In this document: positions 27,186-36,419 of the stretch, in pieces | Layout: each line of letters begins with the position of its first letter | How positions within the stretch are numbered: position 1 is the first letter of the stretch | From: Bin80 sp964291275 | GTDB lineage: Bacteria; Bacteroidota; Rhodothermia; Rhodothermales; Bin80 | Length of the DNA: 64,000 nt | NCBI GenBank assembly: GCA_964291275.2 | Contig: OZ219799.1 | Coordinates: 2,666,001-2,730,000 of the forward strand | Reading direction: 5' to 3' | Notes under the pieces: model-generated | Seen by the model: the letters and a program-made list of their open reading frames with translations, nothing else | What the model was told of the DNA's origin: nothing | The model's database searches: none | Made by a program: the position numbers and the translations under genes

Positions 27186-27363
27186 CTACTATCTGCTATG
27201 GGGCGCTGGATTGCTTGCCGGATTGGATAGTGAGATTGGCTTTTTTAGGTGGTCTGTGCGCTCATTTGCTCCAATATTAGGGTATGGTTTTCTCTCCCTT
27301 GCCGTTCGAACTTTAGCTCGTAAACTCAAGATATTGAGTCAGGTGGGGCGGTTGCGTGATTGA
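27186..27363 (+). pseudogene. DUF4293-like membrane protein, 3' piece
   Basis: Removing ISL3 copy 4 and one duplication joins AVYYY to LLWGAGLLAGLDSEIGFF, followed by FAPILGYGFLSLAVRTLA and RKLKILSQVGRLRD. The end resembles the last membrane segment and basic tail of DUF4293 proteins (typically ...AIKKDExLVRSxDRLR). Its last 38 bp overlap the convergent glycosyltransferase gene. Confidence 0.62.
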
Positions 27364-28375
27364 GACTGAGACGTTTTTCAGACAGATCAGAAAAGCGACG
27401 ACGCCCCATGAGCAGATATTCCAGAAGGATTTGACCCCGGTAGGAGGGGAGGGCTGTCGCATCCGTTGGTTGGGAGTAATTCGGTTGCATCCTGTGTGCG
27501 TCCAGATACCCGCGGATAACCGCCCGGGTTCGCCTCCATTTTCCGCCTAATAGCCACGCCAGAGCTGCCAAATGATCCAGTATGATCCGCTGAAGAAGTA
27601 CTGCTCTAAAGTGGGCGGGAGGCAGATTTTTATATAGCATTAGAAGGCTGTTTCGGATGTTGTAATAGAGCTTGCGCTCGCTCTCACGAGCCAGTGTTGC
27701 ACCACCGATGTGATAAACCTTACTTTCTGGAACCACACCAATCTCATGGCCTGCCCGGCGGAGTCGCCAGCAGAGGTCAATTTCCTCCATGTGGAGGCCA
27801 AAGGTTTCGTCGAGAAGCCCGACGTCATCGAGTACATTTCGACGAAGTAACATAGCTGCACCGCTTGCCCAATCAACATTCACGGGCGTGTCATACTGGC
27901 CTACATCCTGTTCAGTGTGGTCGAAAATACGACCACGTGCCAGGGGATATCCGAGTCGATCAAGGTACCCTCCACAAGCCCCCGCATACTCAAAGCGATC
28001 CCGGCAGTTGAACTGTAAGATCTTTGGTTGGAGTGCAGCAATAGAAGGGTTACTTTCGGCAAACGATACGAGTGGCTGCAACCAGTCTTCAGGAACGGCT
28101 ACATCATTATTTAGAAGTACGACATAGTCCGCCGTAACCTTCCGAATCGCCTCATTATTCCCACGGCTGAAGAGCCAATTATCTGGGTGGCGAATGATGC
28201 GGACCTCAGGGAATCGGTTGGCGACCCATTCGGTAGACCCGTCGGTGGAATTATTGTCGGCAAAAACAATCTCTAGGTTTGGCCAGGTCGTTTGCACTAC
28301 TGATGTCAAGCATTTCTGAATGACAGGCAGTGCGTTGTACGAAACTATGATGACTGCCACGCGAGGGGTCCGCAT
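27326..28375 (-). CDS. Glycosyltransferase family 2
   Basis: 349 residues. The GT-A fold begins at VAVIIVSYNALPVIQKCL, with the nucleotide-sugar aspartates in ADNNSTDGS and the metal-binding region in VVLLNNDVAVP; MEEIDLCWRLRRAGHEIG is the catalytic ED-type block. This subgroup (rhamnosyltransferase-like) makes O-antigen or other surface polysaccharides at the inner face of the membrane. The acceptor is unknown. It sits at the 3' end of the minus-strand trp/lipoprotein block and converges with the DUF4293-like gene. Confidence 0.93.
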   Translation of the reverse strand: MRTPRVAVIIVSYNALPVIQKCLTSVVQTTWPNLEIVFADNNSTDGSTEWVANRFPEVRIIRHPDNWLFSRGNNEAIRKVTADYVVLLNNDVAVPEDWLQPLVSFAESNPSIAALQPKILQFNCRDRFEYAGACGGYLDRLGYPLARGRIFDHTEQDVGQYDTPVNVDWASGAAMLLRRNVLDDVGLLDETFGLHMEEIDLCWRLRRAGHEIGVVPESKVYHIGGATLARESERKLYYNIRNSLLMLYKNLPPAHFRAVLLQRIILDHLAALAWLLGGKWRRTRAVIRGYLDAHRMQPNYSQPTDATALPSYRGQILLEYLLMGRRRFSDLSEKRLSLNHATAPPDSIS

Positions 28376-28416
28376 AGGGAAACTTTCGGGACGAAATTGA
28401 GAGCGAAAAGAGGTTG

Positions 28417-28743
28417 CTAGAAACTCGCGACTAAACGGATTTCCCGTCCTAGACGATCCATGACCTGATTATGTACAGCTAGGTAGGTTTGGGGATGTTT
28501 GGCATAGAAGGCCATCCGGTGGTCAAATTCTTTTCTGGATAGTCCTCTACGCACGATTATTGTATCAAGTGGTGTACCATCCGATCCGTATCCCAGTACA
28601 GCACGCGCGTTAGCCAGATGCGTATCGATAAAGATCTCAACCATCAGGCTGTCAACAGACTCCTTTCCAAGCTCGCCAGGGCCGGTAGCACAGGCCGCGA
28701 AGACAGTGAGGAGTAACGCACAGTACCAGCTATATACGCTCAC
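28417..28743 (-). CDS. DUF4296-like lipoprotein
   Basis: About 108 residues from a GTG at 28743, chosen because it has GAGGA about 9 nt upstream and gives a clean signal (VSVYSWYCALLLTVFAACAT) with the lipobox AAC. The mature part has SLMVEIFIDTHLANARAVLG and GLSRKEFDHRMAFYAKHPQTY, matching the helical DUF4296 pattern in which the protein recognises residues near ...ThLaeA and ...FD.sM.yY..hp. Function unknown; the family is restricted to Bacteroidota-type bacteria. The gene starts 14 bp inside the end of the upstream DUF4837-like gene, so they are likely cotranslated. Confidence 0.72.
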   Translation of the reverse strand: MSVYSWYCALLLTVFAACATGPGELGKESVDSLMVEIFIDTHLANARAVLGYGSDGTPLDTIIVRRGLSRKEFDHRMAFYAKHPQTYLAVHNQVMDRLGREIRLVASF

Positions 28744-29836
28744 GTTGTTCTTCCTCAAGGGTACGAAATGTATATGCAATGACTTCCATTTGTCTCACAA
28801 ACTCGCGCTTGGAAAAATTAGGGGCAAAGACCATTCCATCAATCAGATAAAGCCGACGGGTAGGCTCGTCGTAGAATGCATATGAAACAAATGGTCCCCC
28901 CATCCCAAAGGGGAATATACGACCGTTCTCTTCGCCGACCATGTGCCAGAGGCCACGAAATTCAATTGCGTAACGATCATTAAAATTGATCTCTGTGGCA
29001 GTCACGGGGCGGCGGCGATCAACCTCAATCCATCCTCCTGCTGTGCCGCCAATATAGCGCCGAGTGAGTGCGTCCCGGGCAAGAGCAATCCATTCAGGAG
29101 TAAGGTTCTCGGGATTCCCGTTTTCCTCATAATACACAAACACACTTCTCCACGTATCCGAAAGCACGCGGCGAAGCCAAACGAACTGTGTCGTATCGAT
29201 TGCAATAAAAAAGTCGTGTTGTCCGTGTACGGCAAACCCGTGTCGATCCATCAAAACCTGTTCCAGGTCACGCTGGCGCCCAATATCGAACATGTCCCTA
29301 TGAAGACGCGATCGTGTGATCTCATTAAAATGATACTTGAGCTGCTCTGCGTGCTGTTCAATGGAACTGGTTAGGTCATCAGGGGAGCCTGCTGCCAAGT
29401 AGTAGACCAGTTGATTTCTCCGCCAGTTATTTGGCCGGGCTACAAGTGCAGGTGAGCCGCCGAGAATCATTTGGCGTAGTGAGTCGCCACCGAAGATCGT
29501 ACTCAGGTATTGGCTTTCGGGGGTAGCATCATCGTCAATTAGGCCTACAAAAAGCACATTCTTGCGGTCTTGCACCATTTCAAAAGCATTGCGGGAGGTA
29601 AGCCCGATTGCTTCCAGGTCGAACTCAGGTTCAATAGCCGGAAGTGTTTCAATGGCTCCCCCAACATGGTCCCGGACAGCATCTCCAACGTCTCCCCTCC
29701 ACAGTGCAGAGTCGATAACGACCGTTATTTGACCTTCTATGCCGGTGGCATTGGGTCGAAAGTCATTATTGAACACGCTGTCGCCGCAACCCGTACATAT
29801 TAAGGCTGCTGCCAGCAAAAGGACAGTAAATCGCAT
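28730..29836 (-). CDS. DUF4837-like lipoprotein
   Basis: 368 residues with a lipoprotein signal (MRFTVLLLAAALICTGCGDS; lipobox TGC). The soluble part ends with IEFRGLWHMVGEENG, FGMGGPFVSYAFYDEPTRRL and YLIDGMVFAPNFSKREFVRQ, the conserved C-terminal pattern of DUF4837 (GGPF, yv.aP...Kr...RQle). Members are outer-membrane or periplasm-facing lipoproteins of Bacteroidota with no known activity. It lies downstream of trpA and upstream of the DUF4296-like gene on the same strand. Confidence 0.8.
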   Translation of the reverse strand: MRFTVLLLAAALICTGCGDSVFNNDFRPNATGIEGQITVVIDSALWRGDVGDAVRDHVGGAIETLPAIEPEFDLEAIGLTSRNAFEMVQDRKNVLFVGLIDDDATPESQYLSTIFGGDSLRQMILGGSPALVARPNNWRRNQLVYYLAAGSPDDLTSSIEQHAEQLKYHFNEITRSRLHRDMFDIGRQRDLEQVLMDRHGFAVHGQHDFFIAIDTTQFVWLRRVLSDTWRSVFVYYEENGNPENLTPEWIALARDALTRRYIGGTAGGWIEVDRRRPVTATEINFNDRYAIEFRGLWHMVGEENGRIFPFGMGGPFVSYAFYDEPTRRLYLIDGMVFAPNFSKREFVRQMEVIAYTFRTLEEEQRERI

Positions 29837-29853
29837 TATTGTTCACGCAAATT

Positions 29854-30675
29854 TTATTTCTCTGGACCATACTTGAGGGAGCGCACAAATCGTGCCACGA
29901 GCTGGCCGCGTTCGATCATCGATAGTTCCGTGCATGCCCACAGGCGTTCCACTTCCTTAATGACTGCCGATCCAACGATAAAACCATCTGTATGCTTCGA
30001 GAGATCACAGGCGTTGTCGTGGGTCTGAATCCCGAAGCCTACCAGTAAGGGGTTGTGTGTGATCATTTCACGTGCACGTTTCAGGTAAGAATTAATAGTG
30101 TCCAAACGTCCCGCAAGGCCGGTCCCTGTTAATCCTGTGATTGTCACACAATAGACGAAGCCGTCGGACAGGCGGTCAATTTCCTTCATGCGTTCAGTAG
30201 GGGTGTTGGGGGCTACAAGGAACACTAGGTTCAGCCCGTATTTTTGCATGTGCTCGCGCATAAGAGAAGCTTCCTGCGGAGGCAAATCGGGGATGATCAA
30301 TCCATCCACTCCTGCGGCAGCTGCACGTTCACAGAATTGTACTACTCCGAAGCTCAAAATGGGGTTAATGTACCCCATGAGTAGGAGCGGTGTTTCACTG
30401 CGTTGTCTGAACTGTGCTGCGGCCTCCAATGTATCCTGCATTGTAATCCCGGCTTTCAGAGCACATGTACTGGAGTATTGTATGGGAAGGCCTTCGGCAA
30501 GAGGGTCACTGTGTGGCATCCCCAGCTCAATGAAATCGGCGCCGCCCTCGTCAATCGCATCCAGAAGGAGGTTTGTAGCCTCGGGGGAGGGGAATCCACT
30601 CGTAAGGAAGATTCCCATAGCCTTCTCCCCATTCGATTTTAGCGTCAGCAATCTAGTGGATAAACGTGAGTTCAT
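29854..30675 (-). CDS. trpA: Tryptophan synthase alpha chain
   Basis: 273 residues, TIM barrel. It cleaves indole-3-glycerol phosphate to indole, passed by channel to TrpB. The catalytic Glu and Asp are seen in DFIELGMPHSDPLAEG, and the phosphate-binding stretch LTGTGLAGR follows near 175. The ATG overlaps the trpB stop by 4 bp (ATGA), consistent with coupled translation and equal amounts of the two subunits. Confidence 0.97.
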   Translation of the reverse strand: MNSRLSTRLLTLKSNGEKAMGIFLTSGFPSPEATNLLLDAIDEGGADFIELGMPHSDPLAEGLPIQYSSTCALKAGITMQDTLEAAAQFRQRSETPLLLMGYINPILSFGVVQFCERAAAAGVDGLIIPDLPPQEASLMREHMQKYGLNLVFLVAPNTPTERMKEIDRLSDGFVYCVTITGLTGTGLAGRLDTINSYLKRAREMITHNPLLVGFGIQTHDNACDLSKHTDGFIVGSAVIKEVERLWACTELSMIERGQLVARFVRSLKYGPEK

Positions 30676-31856
30676 AGGTTATCCATGATTGTTTGCATAT
30701 CCTTGTCCCCGCGTCCAGAGCAATTCACCACAATTATTGAGTCAGGGGCAACCCGAGGCACGATTTTTTTTAGGGCCGCGATGGCGTGAGCCGTTTCAAG
30801 GGCTGGGATGATTCCCTCCGTTCTAGACAATAGTTCAACACCGGCCAGAGCATTCTTGTCTGTTTCAGTGAGATAGGTTACTCGTCCGAGATCCTTTAGC
30901 CATGAGTGTTCGGGCCCTACGCCAGGGTAATCCAGTCCCGCCGATATGGAATGTGCCAGTTCAATCTGCCCATCATCATCCTGGAGCAAATAGCTCATTG
31001 CACCATGCAGAACCCCCATAGCTCCCCGCGTGAGCGTAGCGGCATGACGTCCATCGAGTCCTTCACCTGCCGCTTCCACACCAAACATTTGTACTTCTGG
31101 ATGATTAATGAATGGGTAGAACAATCCAATCGCATTGGACCCGCCTCCCACGCAGGCTACAAGCACATCGGGGGATTTTCTGTCTGTTAATTCTTTTAAC
31201 TGTCGTTTGACTTCCTCGCCGATAACGTTGTGGAAGCTGCGTACCATCATTGGGTAGGGGTGTGGCCCTACGACTGAACCGATGATATAAAACGTATCAG
31301 TCGGATTAGAGACCCAGTCCCGGATTGCCTCATTCGTAGCGTCCTTCAGCGTTTGACTACCACTGGTCACCGGACGTACTTCTGCTCCTAGGAGTTGCAT
31401 GCGCGCAACATTAAGTGCTTGGCGCTCCGTATCCTCGACTCCCATGTAGACTACGCACTGCAATCCAAAACGGGCAGCGACGGTGGCAGTAGCAACACCA
31501 TGTTGTCCTGCCCCTGTTTCGGCTATGATTCGCGTCTTACCCATTTTGCGGGCAAGAAGAATCTGGCCGATTGTGTTATTGATCTTATGCGCACCAGTGT
31601 GACACAGATCCTCACGTTTAAGGAGAATGTGTCCTCCTCCAAGAGCTTCGCTTAATCGGTTGGCCGGTGTCAATGCAGTGGGGCGTCCGACGTAGGTTTT
31701 AAGCAGGTCGTGGTACTGGACATGAAATACTGCGTCCTGCCAGGACTCTTCGAAAGCCACACGAAGGGCATCGAGTTCTGAGACCAGAATCTCGGGTACA
31801 TAGGCGCCGCCGTATGGCCCAAAACGCCCTTTACAGTCCGGTGCGTTATAGATCAA
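30672..31856 (-). CDS. trpB: Tryptophan synthase beta chain
   Basis: 394 residues, PLP-dependent. Joins indole and serine to give tryptophan. The PLP lysine is K91 in TGAHKINNTIGQ, the catalytic loop is ETGAGQHGVATA, and the phosphate-binding glycines are CVGGGSNAIG. Standard length. The start overlaps the end of trpF by 11 bp and the end overlaps trpA by 4 bp. Confidence 0.98.
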   Translation of the reverse strand: MIYNAPDCKGRFGPYGGAYVPEILVSELDALRVAFEESWQDAVFHVQYHDLLKTYVGRPTALTPANRLSEALGGGHILLKREDLCHTGAHKINNTIGQILLARKMGKTRIIAETGAGQHGVATATVAARFGLQCVVYMGVEDTERQALNVARMQLLGAEVRPVTSGSQTLKDATNEAIRDWVSNPTDTFYIIGSVVGPHPYPMMVRSFHNVIGEEVKRQLKELTDRKSPDVLVACVGGGSNAIGLFYPFINHPEVQMFGVEAAGEGLDGRHAATLTRGAMGVLHGAMSYLLQDDDGQIELAHSISAGLDYPGVGPEHSWLKDLGRVTYLTETDKNALAGVELLSRTEGIIPALETAHAIAALKKIVPRVAPDSIIVVNCSGRGDKDMQTIMDNL

Positions 31857-32487
31857 CAGAAACCTTTGCTATTGAATCAAAAAAGTCGGTCACTAAATCA
31901 AAGTCTTTTTCCCCTGGTGCATGCTCGAGCCCGCTTGATATATCAATGCCCCAAGGGGAGGCAGCCTGAATAGCTTGTATTATGTTGCCTGGATTTAAAC
32001 CTCCTGCGAGAATGATCGGGAAATCCACTGCCAGCGTCTTGGCAATATTCCAATCGAAGGACTTGCCCGTACCTCCTGCCAGGTCAGAATGCCATGTATC
32101 AAGGAGAAAAATCTCTACACAGTCCTGGTAAGCCGTAAGTATCCTTGCGAGTGATCGGGCATTCGTACTTGGTTTGACAGAAAATGCTTTTATCACGGGG
32201 AGTGTCATGCGTCTGCAGTATGCCGGCGATTCATCGCCATGCAACTGCACTTGGTCAAAGCCTGCAATTGCACAACTGTGATTAACCGTTGCCGCGTCTG
32301 TATTCACGAACACACCGACCGTCTTGGGACCAGAAATCCATTCCGTAATCTGTCGTACTTGATCTGGAGCGATGTAGCGAGGACTGGGGAGATGTTGAAT
32401 GAATCCCAGATAGTCCGCTCCTGCACCCGCACAAAATCGTGCATCCGCCAGGGAAGTCAGTCCACAAATTTTTATTCTGCACTGCAT
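31846..32487 (-). CDS. trpF: Phosphoribosylanthranilate isomerase
   Basis: 213 residues. It isomerises N-(5-phosphoribosyl)anthranilate to the ribulose form. KICGLTSLADA carries the catalytic Cys, and DTWHSDLAGGTGKSFDW carries the catalytic Asp and phosphate-loop glycines; LAGGLNPGN follows. It is a stand-alone trpF, not fused to trpC as in enterics. Its start abuts the trpC stop. Confidence 0.96.
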   Translation of the reverse strand: MQCRIKICGLTSLADARFCAGAGADYLGFIQHLPSPRYIAPDQVRQITEWISGPKTVGVFVNTDAATVNHSCAIAGFDQVQLHGDESPAYCRRMTLPVIKAFSVKPSTNARSLARILTAYQDCVEIFLLDTWHSDLAGGTGKSFDWNIAKTLAVDFPIILAGGLNPGNIIQAIQAASPWGIDISSGLEHAPGEKDFDLVTDFFDSIAKVSVDL

Positions 32488-33293
32488 CAGTTCGTGTGCG
32501 ATGTAAGGATGGTCGCGGTCTTCTCTCGCAGTGACAGCAATGCGGCACCGGGGTCCTCGGCTCGCATAAATGTCTCTCCAATCAATACTGCATCCACTCC
32601 TCGACGATGCAGGTATGCCAGATCAGCAGGCGCTTGGAGCCCACTTTCGGAAACTTTGATTACTCCGGTTCCGACCAGTTCGAATACTTTCAGCGAATGC
32701 TCAATATCTACCTTGAACGTATGTAAATTCCGGTTATTAACTCCCAGGATAGAAACCTGATCAAAATCAATCTTGTCCAACTCAACTGGATCATAGACTT
32801 CGACTAGACAGGCCAGGCCCAATTCTGTTGCTAGACTGAGCAGGTCTCTAAGCAGGGATGGTTCCAGTACTGCTGCAATCAGTAGTACTGCGTCAGCACC
32901 ATATGCTCGAGCTTGGTACAGTTGATAAGGGTCGATCACGAAGTCTTTTCGCAGAAGGGGGCAGTTGGAGTGTGCAGCTGCCAGCTCCAAGTGTGAAAGA
33001 GAGCCTCCAAAATGATCTTCTTCGGTCAGCACACTGATAGCATTCGCACCAGCAGCAGTATAATCCCTGGCAAGCGCCTGCACGTCAAACGGTTGTCTGA
33101 GTAAGCCCTTGGAGGGAGAGCGTTGTTTTATTTCCGCAATGATAGCGAGCTTTGGTCCGCCGAGTGCAGACTCAAAATCTCTTACAGGTCGAACGGTACG
33201 GATTGCGGCTTCTAGCTCATGTTTTGGAGTGAGACGCTTGTATCCCTCCAGTGCAATCTTAACGTCTGTTACAATGCGGTCGAGGACCGTCAT
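32487..33293 (-). CDS. trpC: Indole-3-glycerol phosphate synthase
   Basis: 268 residues. It closes the indole ring with loss of CO2. Catalytic motifs: AIIAEIKQRSPSKG (Glu and Lys), LLRKDFVIDPYQLYQARAYG (Lys), and VNNRNLHTF and VSESGL for substrate phosphate. It overlaps trpD by 4 bp. Complete, with normal length. Confidence 0.97.
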   Translation of the reverse strand: MTVLDRIVTDVKIALEGYKRLTPKHELEAAIRTVRPVRDFESALGGPKLAIIAEIKQRSPSKGLLRQPFDVQALARDYTAAGANAISVLTEEDHFGGSLSHLELAAAHSNCPLLRKDFVIDPYQLYQARAYGADAVLLIAAVLEPSLLRDLLSLATELGLACLVEVYDPVELDKIDFDQVSILGVNNRNLHTFKVDIEHSLKVFELVGTGVIKVSESGLQAPADLAYLHRRGVDAVLIGETFMRAEDPGAALLSLREKTATILTSHTN

Positions 33294-34306
33294 GTTTGGT
33301 TGCTGACTTCACACAGCATTTGGAGGCGCGCATATGCGGCACCTGAATCAATACTCGTCACTGAGGCTGCAATACAATCATCAATGCTTTTGTAACGGCC
33401 GGATACCCATAGTCCAAGTGCACTGTTCAAGACCACTACATCCCGGCAAGGGCCTGTTTTTCCGTCCAGTACTGAGCGAAGGATAGATGCATTTTGTATT
33501 GCATCTCCTCCCATAAGGCTTGAAAGATTTTTTCTTTCCAGGCCGTATGTTTCCGGCTCAATGCGAAAAATGTTTGGTGCTTCATCATTTGCCCGATAAT
33601 CTATGGCAGTTGTAGGCGCCGCAATAGAGGCTTCGTCAAGTCCATCTTCAGAGTGCAGAGCAATCACATGCTCCGCTCCCAGACCATGCATAATGTTCGC
33701 AATGACTTTTGCAGTCTCAAGGTTAAAAGCCCCAATCACCTGTCGTTTGACTCCCGCAGGGTTACAAAGCGGTCCCAATATGTTGAAAACTGTACGGGCC
33801 CCCAATGCCGTGCGGACCGGCATTACGTTCCGCATAGCCGGATGGTAATGCCGTGCAAAGATGAATCCGATCCCCGTCTCTTCTAGGCATACAGCAACGC
33901 CTTCTGCACCAAGGTTTACATTCACGCCCAGTGCTTCGAGCACATCTGCGCTACCGGACTTGGAGGATACACTTCGATTACCGTGCTTTGCAACGGTGAC
34001 CCCCGCACCCGCACAGACCAGTGCTGCAGCCGTAGAGATATTAAAGGTACCAGTGCCGTCACCTCCTGTCCCACACACATCAATTGCATCTGGGTCCTCG
34101 CAGGTCACAGGGACAAAGTAGGTCCGCATAACACGCGCAAAGGCGATCAACTCTTCGATAGTTTCGCCACGGGCCCGCAAACCCATCAGCAAACCCGCAA
34201 TTTGAACAAGATCAGCTTTACCCTGCATTATTTGATGCATTGCATCAGCTGCCTGATCCGCCGAGAGCGATTCGCCTCGAGACAAAATCCGCAAGTATTC
34301 GGTCAT
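33290..34306 (-). CDS. trpD: Anthranilate phosphoribosyltransferase
   Basis: 338 residues. Transfers phosphoribose from PRPP to anthranilate. The PRPP-binding glycine-rich motif VCGTGGDGTGTFNIS is at about 77-91, followed by KHGNRSVSSKSGSADVLEALG. It is a free-standing TrpD, not fused with TrpG. It overlaps trpG by 4 bp, continuing the tight chain of overlaps in this operon. Confidence 0.97.
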   Translation of the reverse strand: MTEYLRILSRGESLSADQAADAMHQIMQGKADLVQIAGLLMGLRARGETIEELIAFARVMRTYFVPVTCEDPDAIDVCGTGGDGTGTFNISTAAALVCAGAGVTVAKHGNRSVSSKSGSADVLEALGVNVNLGAEGVAVCLEETGIGFIFARHYHPAMRNVMPVRTALGARTVFNILGPLCNPAGVKRQVIGAFNLETAKVIANIMHGLGAEHVIALHSEDGLDEASIAAPTTAIDYRANDEAPNIFRIEPETYGLERKNLSSLMGGDAIQNASILRSVLDGKTGPCRDVVVLNSALGLWVSGRYKSIDDCIAASVTSIDSGAAYARLQMLCEVSNQT

Positions 34307-34881
34307 GATTCAACCCCAATACGATTCAGCCAGTTATTAATCAAAGTGCTACCGTCACGTGTCATGACGCTTTCTGGATGAAATTGCACTCCTTCTACTG
34401 GGTGGGTTCTGTGCCGGACTCCCATGATCACTCCATCCGGCGTTGAAGCAGTGACATCAAGGCAGAGGGGTATGAATTGGGGATTCAGTACCAAGGAATG
34501 GTAGCGTGTAGCTTCGAACGAACGTGGAATACCTTCAAAGAGGCTGCTGCCGTTGTGGTGGACTGCACCGGTTTTACCATGCATTAGGGTAGGGGCGTAA
34601 GTCACTTCTGCCCCATATACTTCACCAATAATCTGATGTCCTAGGCAAATACCCAGTATAGGAATTCTACTGCCGATTTCGGACACGACAGAGTTACATA
34701 TTCCCGCGTCCTTAGGGCGCCCAGGGCCCGGTGAAAGAACAATGCCCTTCAAGGGCGTTGCATCGATATCCGAGGTGGTTAGTGCATCATTACGTACTAC
34801 ACGAATGGCATGCGTGGTACAGCCGATGAGCTGCACCAGATTGTACGTAAAGGAATCGTAATTATCTATAACGAGAATCAA
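34303..34881 (-). CDS. trpG: Anthranilate synthase glutamine amidotransferase subunit
   Basis: 192 residues from a TTG at 34881, giving the standard start (LILVIDNYDSFTYN, first residue read as Met). Class I amidotransferase: oxyanion strand LSPGPGRP, nucleophile Cys in GICLGHQIIG, and His-Glu in GVQFHPESVMT. It supplies ammonia from glutamine to TrpE. The TTG overlaps the trpS stop as TTGA. A longer in-frame start would lie inside trpS and is unlikely. Confidence 0.94.
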   Translation of the reverse strand: MILVIDNYDSFTYNLVQLIGCTTHAIRVVRNDALTTSDIDATPLKGIVLSPGPGRPKDAGICNSVVSEIGSRIPILGICLGHQIIGEVYGAEVTYAPTLMHGKTGAVHHNGSSLFEGIPRSFEATRYHSLVLNPQFIPLCLDVTASTPDGVIMGVRHRTHPVEGVQFHPESVMTRDGSTLINNWLNRIGVES

Positions 34882-35894
34882 ACCCTGTAAGTAGTCATTA
34901 GGCCTGTAAGTTCTCGAACCTTCTCCATGCAAGCATCTGCCCGGATACGTGCGTTGATGGCTCCCTGACGCAATACATCCCGGACGTAGTCCATATCCTT
35001 GAGCAATTCCCTCCTACGTTCGCGTGCTTCTCCAAAATATTCAGTAATCAACTCGATCAACACCTTCTTGGCGTGACCATATCCATAACCGCCACGCAAA
35101 TAGGCTTCCCTGATTGCGGACTGCTGTTCTGCAGATGCGAACAGGCGGATCAGCGCAAACACATTATCTGCATCAGGGTTCTTTGGGGCCTCGAGTGGTG
35201 TAGAGTCTGTTACAATGCGTTTTACGCGACCGGCAAGCTGTTTGCCTTCATCGAAAATTCCGATGGTATTACCATAGCTCTTGGACATTTTACGGCCATC
35301 AATGCCAGGCACCACTGCGACACTTTCCATAATGTGAGCATCTGGTACTGGAAACAATGGTTGCTCGGGTGACCATATACGGTTAAAGCGCTGGGCCGTA
35401 TCCCTCGCGATTTCAATGTGCTGCTTTTGGTCGGCACCTACCGGTACCACAGTTCCCCCGTAGATAAGAATATCGGAGGCCTGCAGAATAGGATAATTGA
35501 ATAGACCGCAGTTCGCCGTGAGTCCCTGCGCAATCTTGTCTTTATATGAAGTTGCTTTTTCTAGAAGGGAGACCGGTGTGAGACAGAAAAAAATCCAAGT
35601 CAGTTCGTTGAGCAGCGGCACGTCACTCTGCACAAACAGGTTCCCTTTTGAAGGATCAAATCCAAGAGCCAGGTAGGTCACTGCTGCATCCAGCGTGTGA
35701 TTCAGCAGCGCATCTCGGTCGTGCACAGATGTCATTGCGTGATAGTTCACGATGAAGTAGTACGACGGATGCTCCCTATGGAGTGTTATATGCTGTCTTA
35801 ACGCACCGAAGTAATTGCCCAGGTGCAGTGCACCGGAGGATTGAATTCCGGATACAACCACAGTCTCGTTAGGGGTGAAGGGGTACGGCGTCAT
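34878..35894 (-). CDS. trpS: Tryptophanyl-tRNA synthetase
   Basis: About 338 residues from the ATG at 35894 (MTPYPFTPNETVVVSGIQS). Class I synthetase: HIGH-like GALHLGNYFGAL, tryptophan-pocket region near NYHAMTS and DILIYGGTVVPVGADQKQHIE, and the KMSKS loop GRKMSKSYGN. It charges tRNA-Trp. Its presence in the middle of the tryptophan-synthesis operon links supply and use of the amino acid. It overlaps trpG by 4 bp. Confidence 0.96.
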   Translation of the reverse strand: MTPYPFTPNETVVVSGIQSSGALHLGNYFGALRQHITLHREHPSYYFIVNYHAMTSVHDRDALLNHTLDAAVTYLALGFDPSKGNLFVQSDVPLLNELTWIFFCLTPVSLLEKATSYKDKIAQGLTANCGLFNYPILQASDILIYGGTVVPVGADQKQHIEIARDTAQRFNRIWSPEQPLFPVPDAHIMESVAVVPGIDGRKMSKSYGNTIGIFDEGKQLAGRVKRIVTDSTPLEAPKNPDADNVFALIRLFASAEQQSAIREAYLRGGYGYGHAKKVLIELITEYFGEARERRRELLKDMDYVRDVLRQGAINARIRADACMEKVRELTGLMTTYRV

Positions 35895-35902
35895 AGGTAT
35901 AT

Positions 35903-36379
35903 TTAGGGAGCTACAGACGCATGCCGGGTGCACGTTCGGATAAACGAAAGCCGGATGTCGCTATTTGTCAGCAGGCGTGTAAGTACGGCTTCTGTACGAA
36001 TCTGGTGTTCGACGGGGCGCTCAGCCATAAGAAATTCACGAAAAGTATCTTCCTGTTTACGCAATTCTGTTAGTGCATTATTACTGCTCAAAGCGAATGA
36101 TCCCGGTTCTATTGCGGTGCCATTATAGGCCGTTCCACCGCAGCTGAAGACAACCTCCATAAGCTTACCAACATCAAGTCGGGCGGTCTTCAGTACAGAT
36201 GCGAGATCCTGTTTAGCATCATCAGACTTTAGCAATGGCAGCAGACTGGTATAGGCATGATTCAACGCCACATGTGCCTCGATCAGCGGGTTGAGCTTTT
36301 GTACAGTTTCGTCACGGCTGATGGTTTTTCCAGCCCATCCTTTTCTCAGGATGGCTGATTTGATTTCCTTTATCGTCAT
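35903..36379 (-). CDS. Hypothetical helical protein in the trp operon
   Basis: About 158 residues from the ATG at 36379 (MTIKEIKSAILRKGW); the longer frame from 36442 would overlap trpE and is less likely. It looks all-helical, with segments LNPLIEAHVALNHAYTSLL, KQDLASVLKTARLDVGKLME and RKQEDTFREFLMAE. There is one Cys in VFSCGGTAY. It may form a four-helix bundle (loosely ferritin/DUF2383-like), but no metal-binding set is evident and I do not recognise the family. Its place between trpE and trpS suggests a link with tryptophan or tRNA charging. Confidence 0.7.
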   Translation of the reverse strand: MTIKEIKSAILRKGWAGKTISRDETVQKLNPLIEAHVALNHAYTSLLPLLKSDDAKQDLASVLKTARLDVGKLMEVVFSCGGTAYNGTAIEPGSFALSSNNALTELRKQEDTFREFLMAERPVEHQIRTEAVLTRLLTNSDIRLSFIRTCTRHASVAP

Positions 36380-36419
36380 GAAATTAACGTTGATTGCGGA
36401 ATATACGTATTCAACCGAC

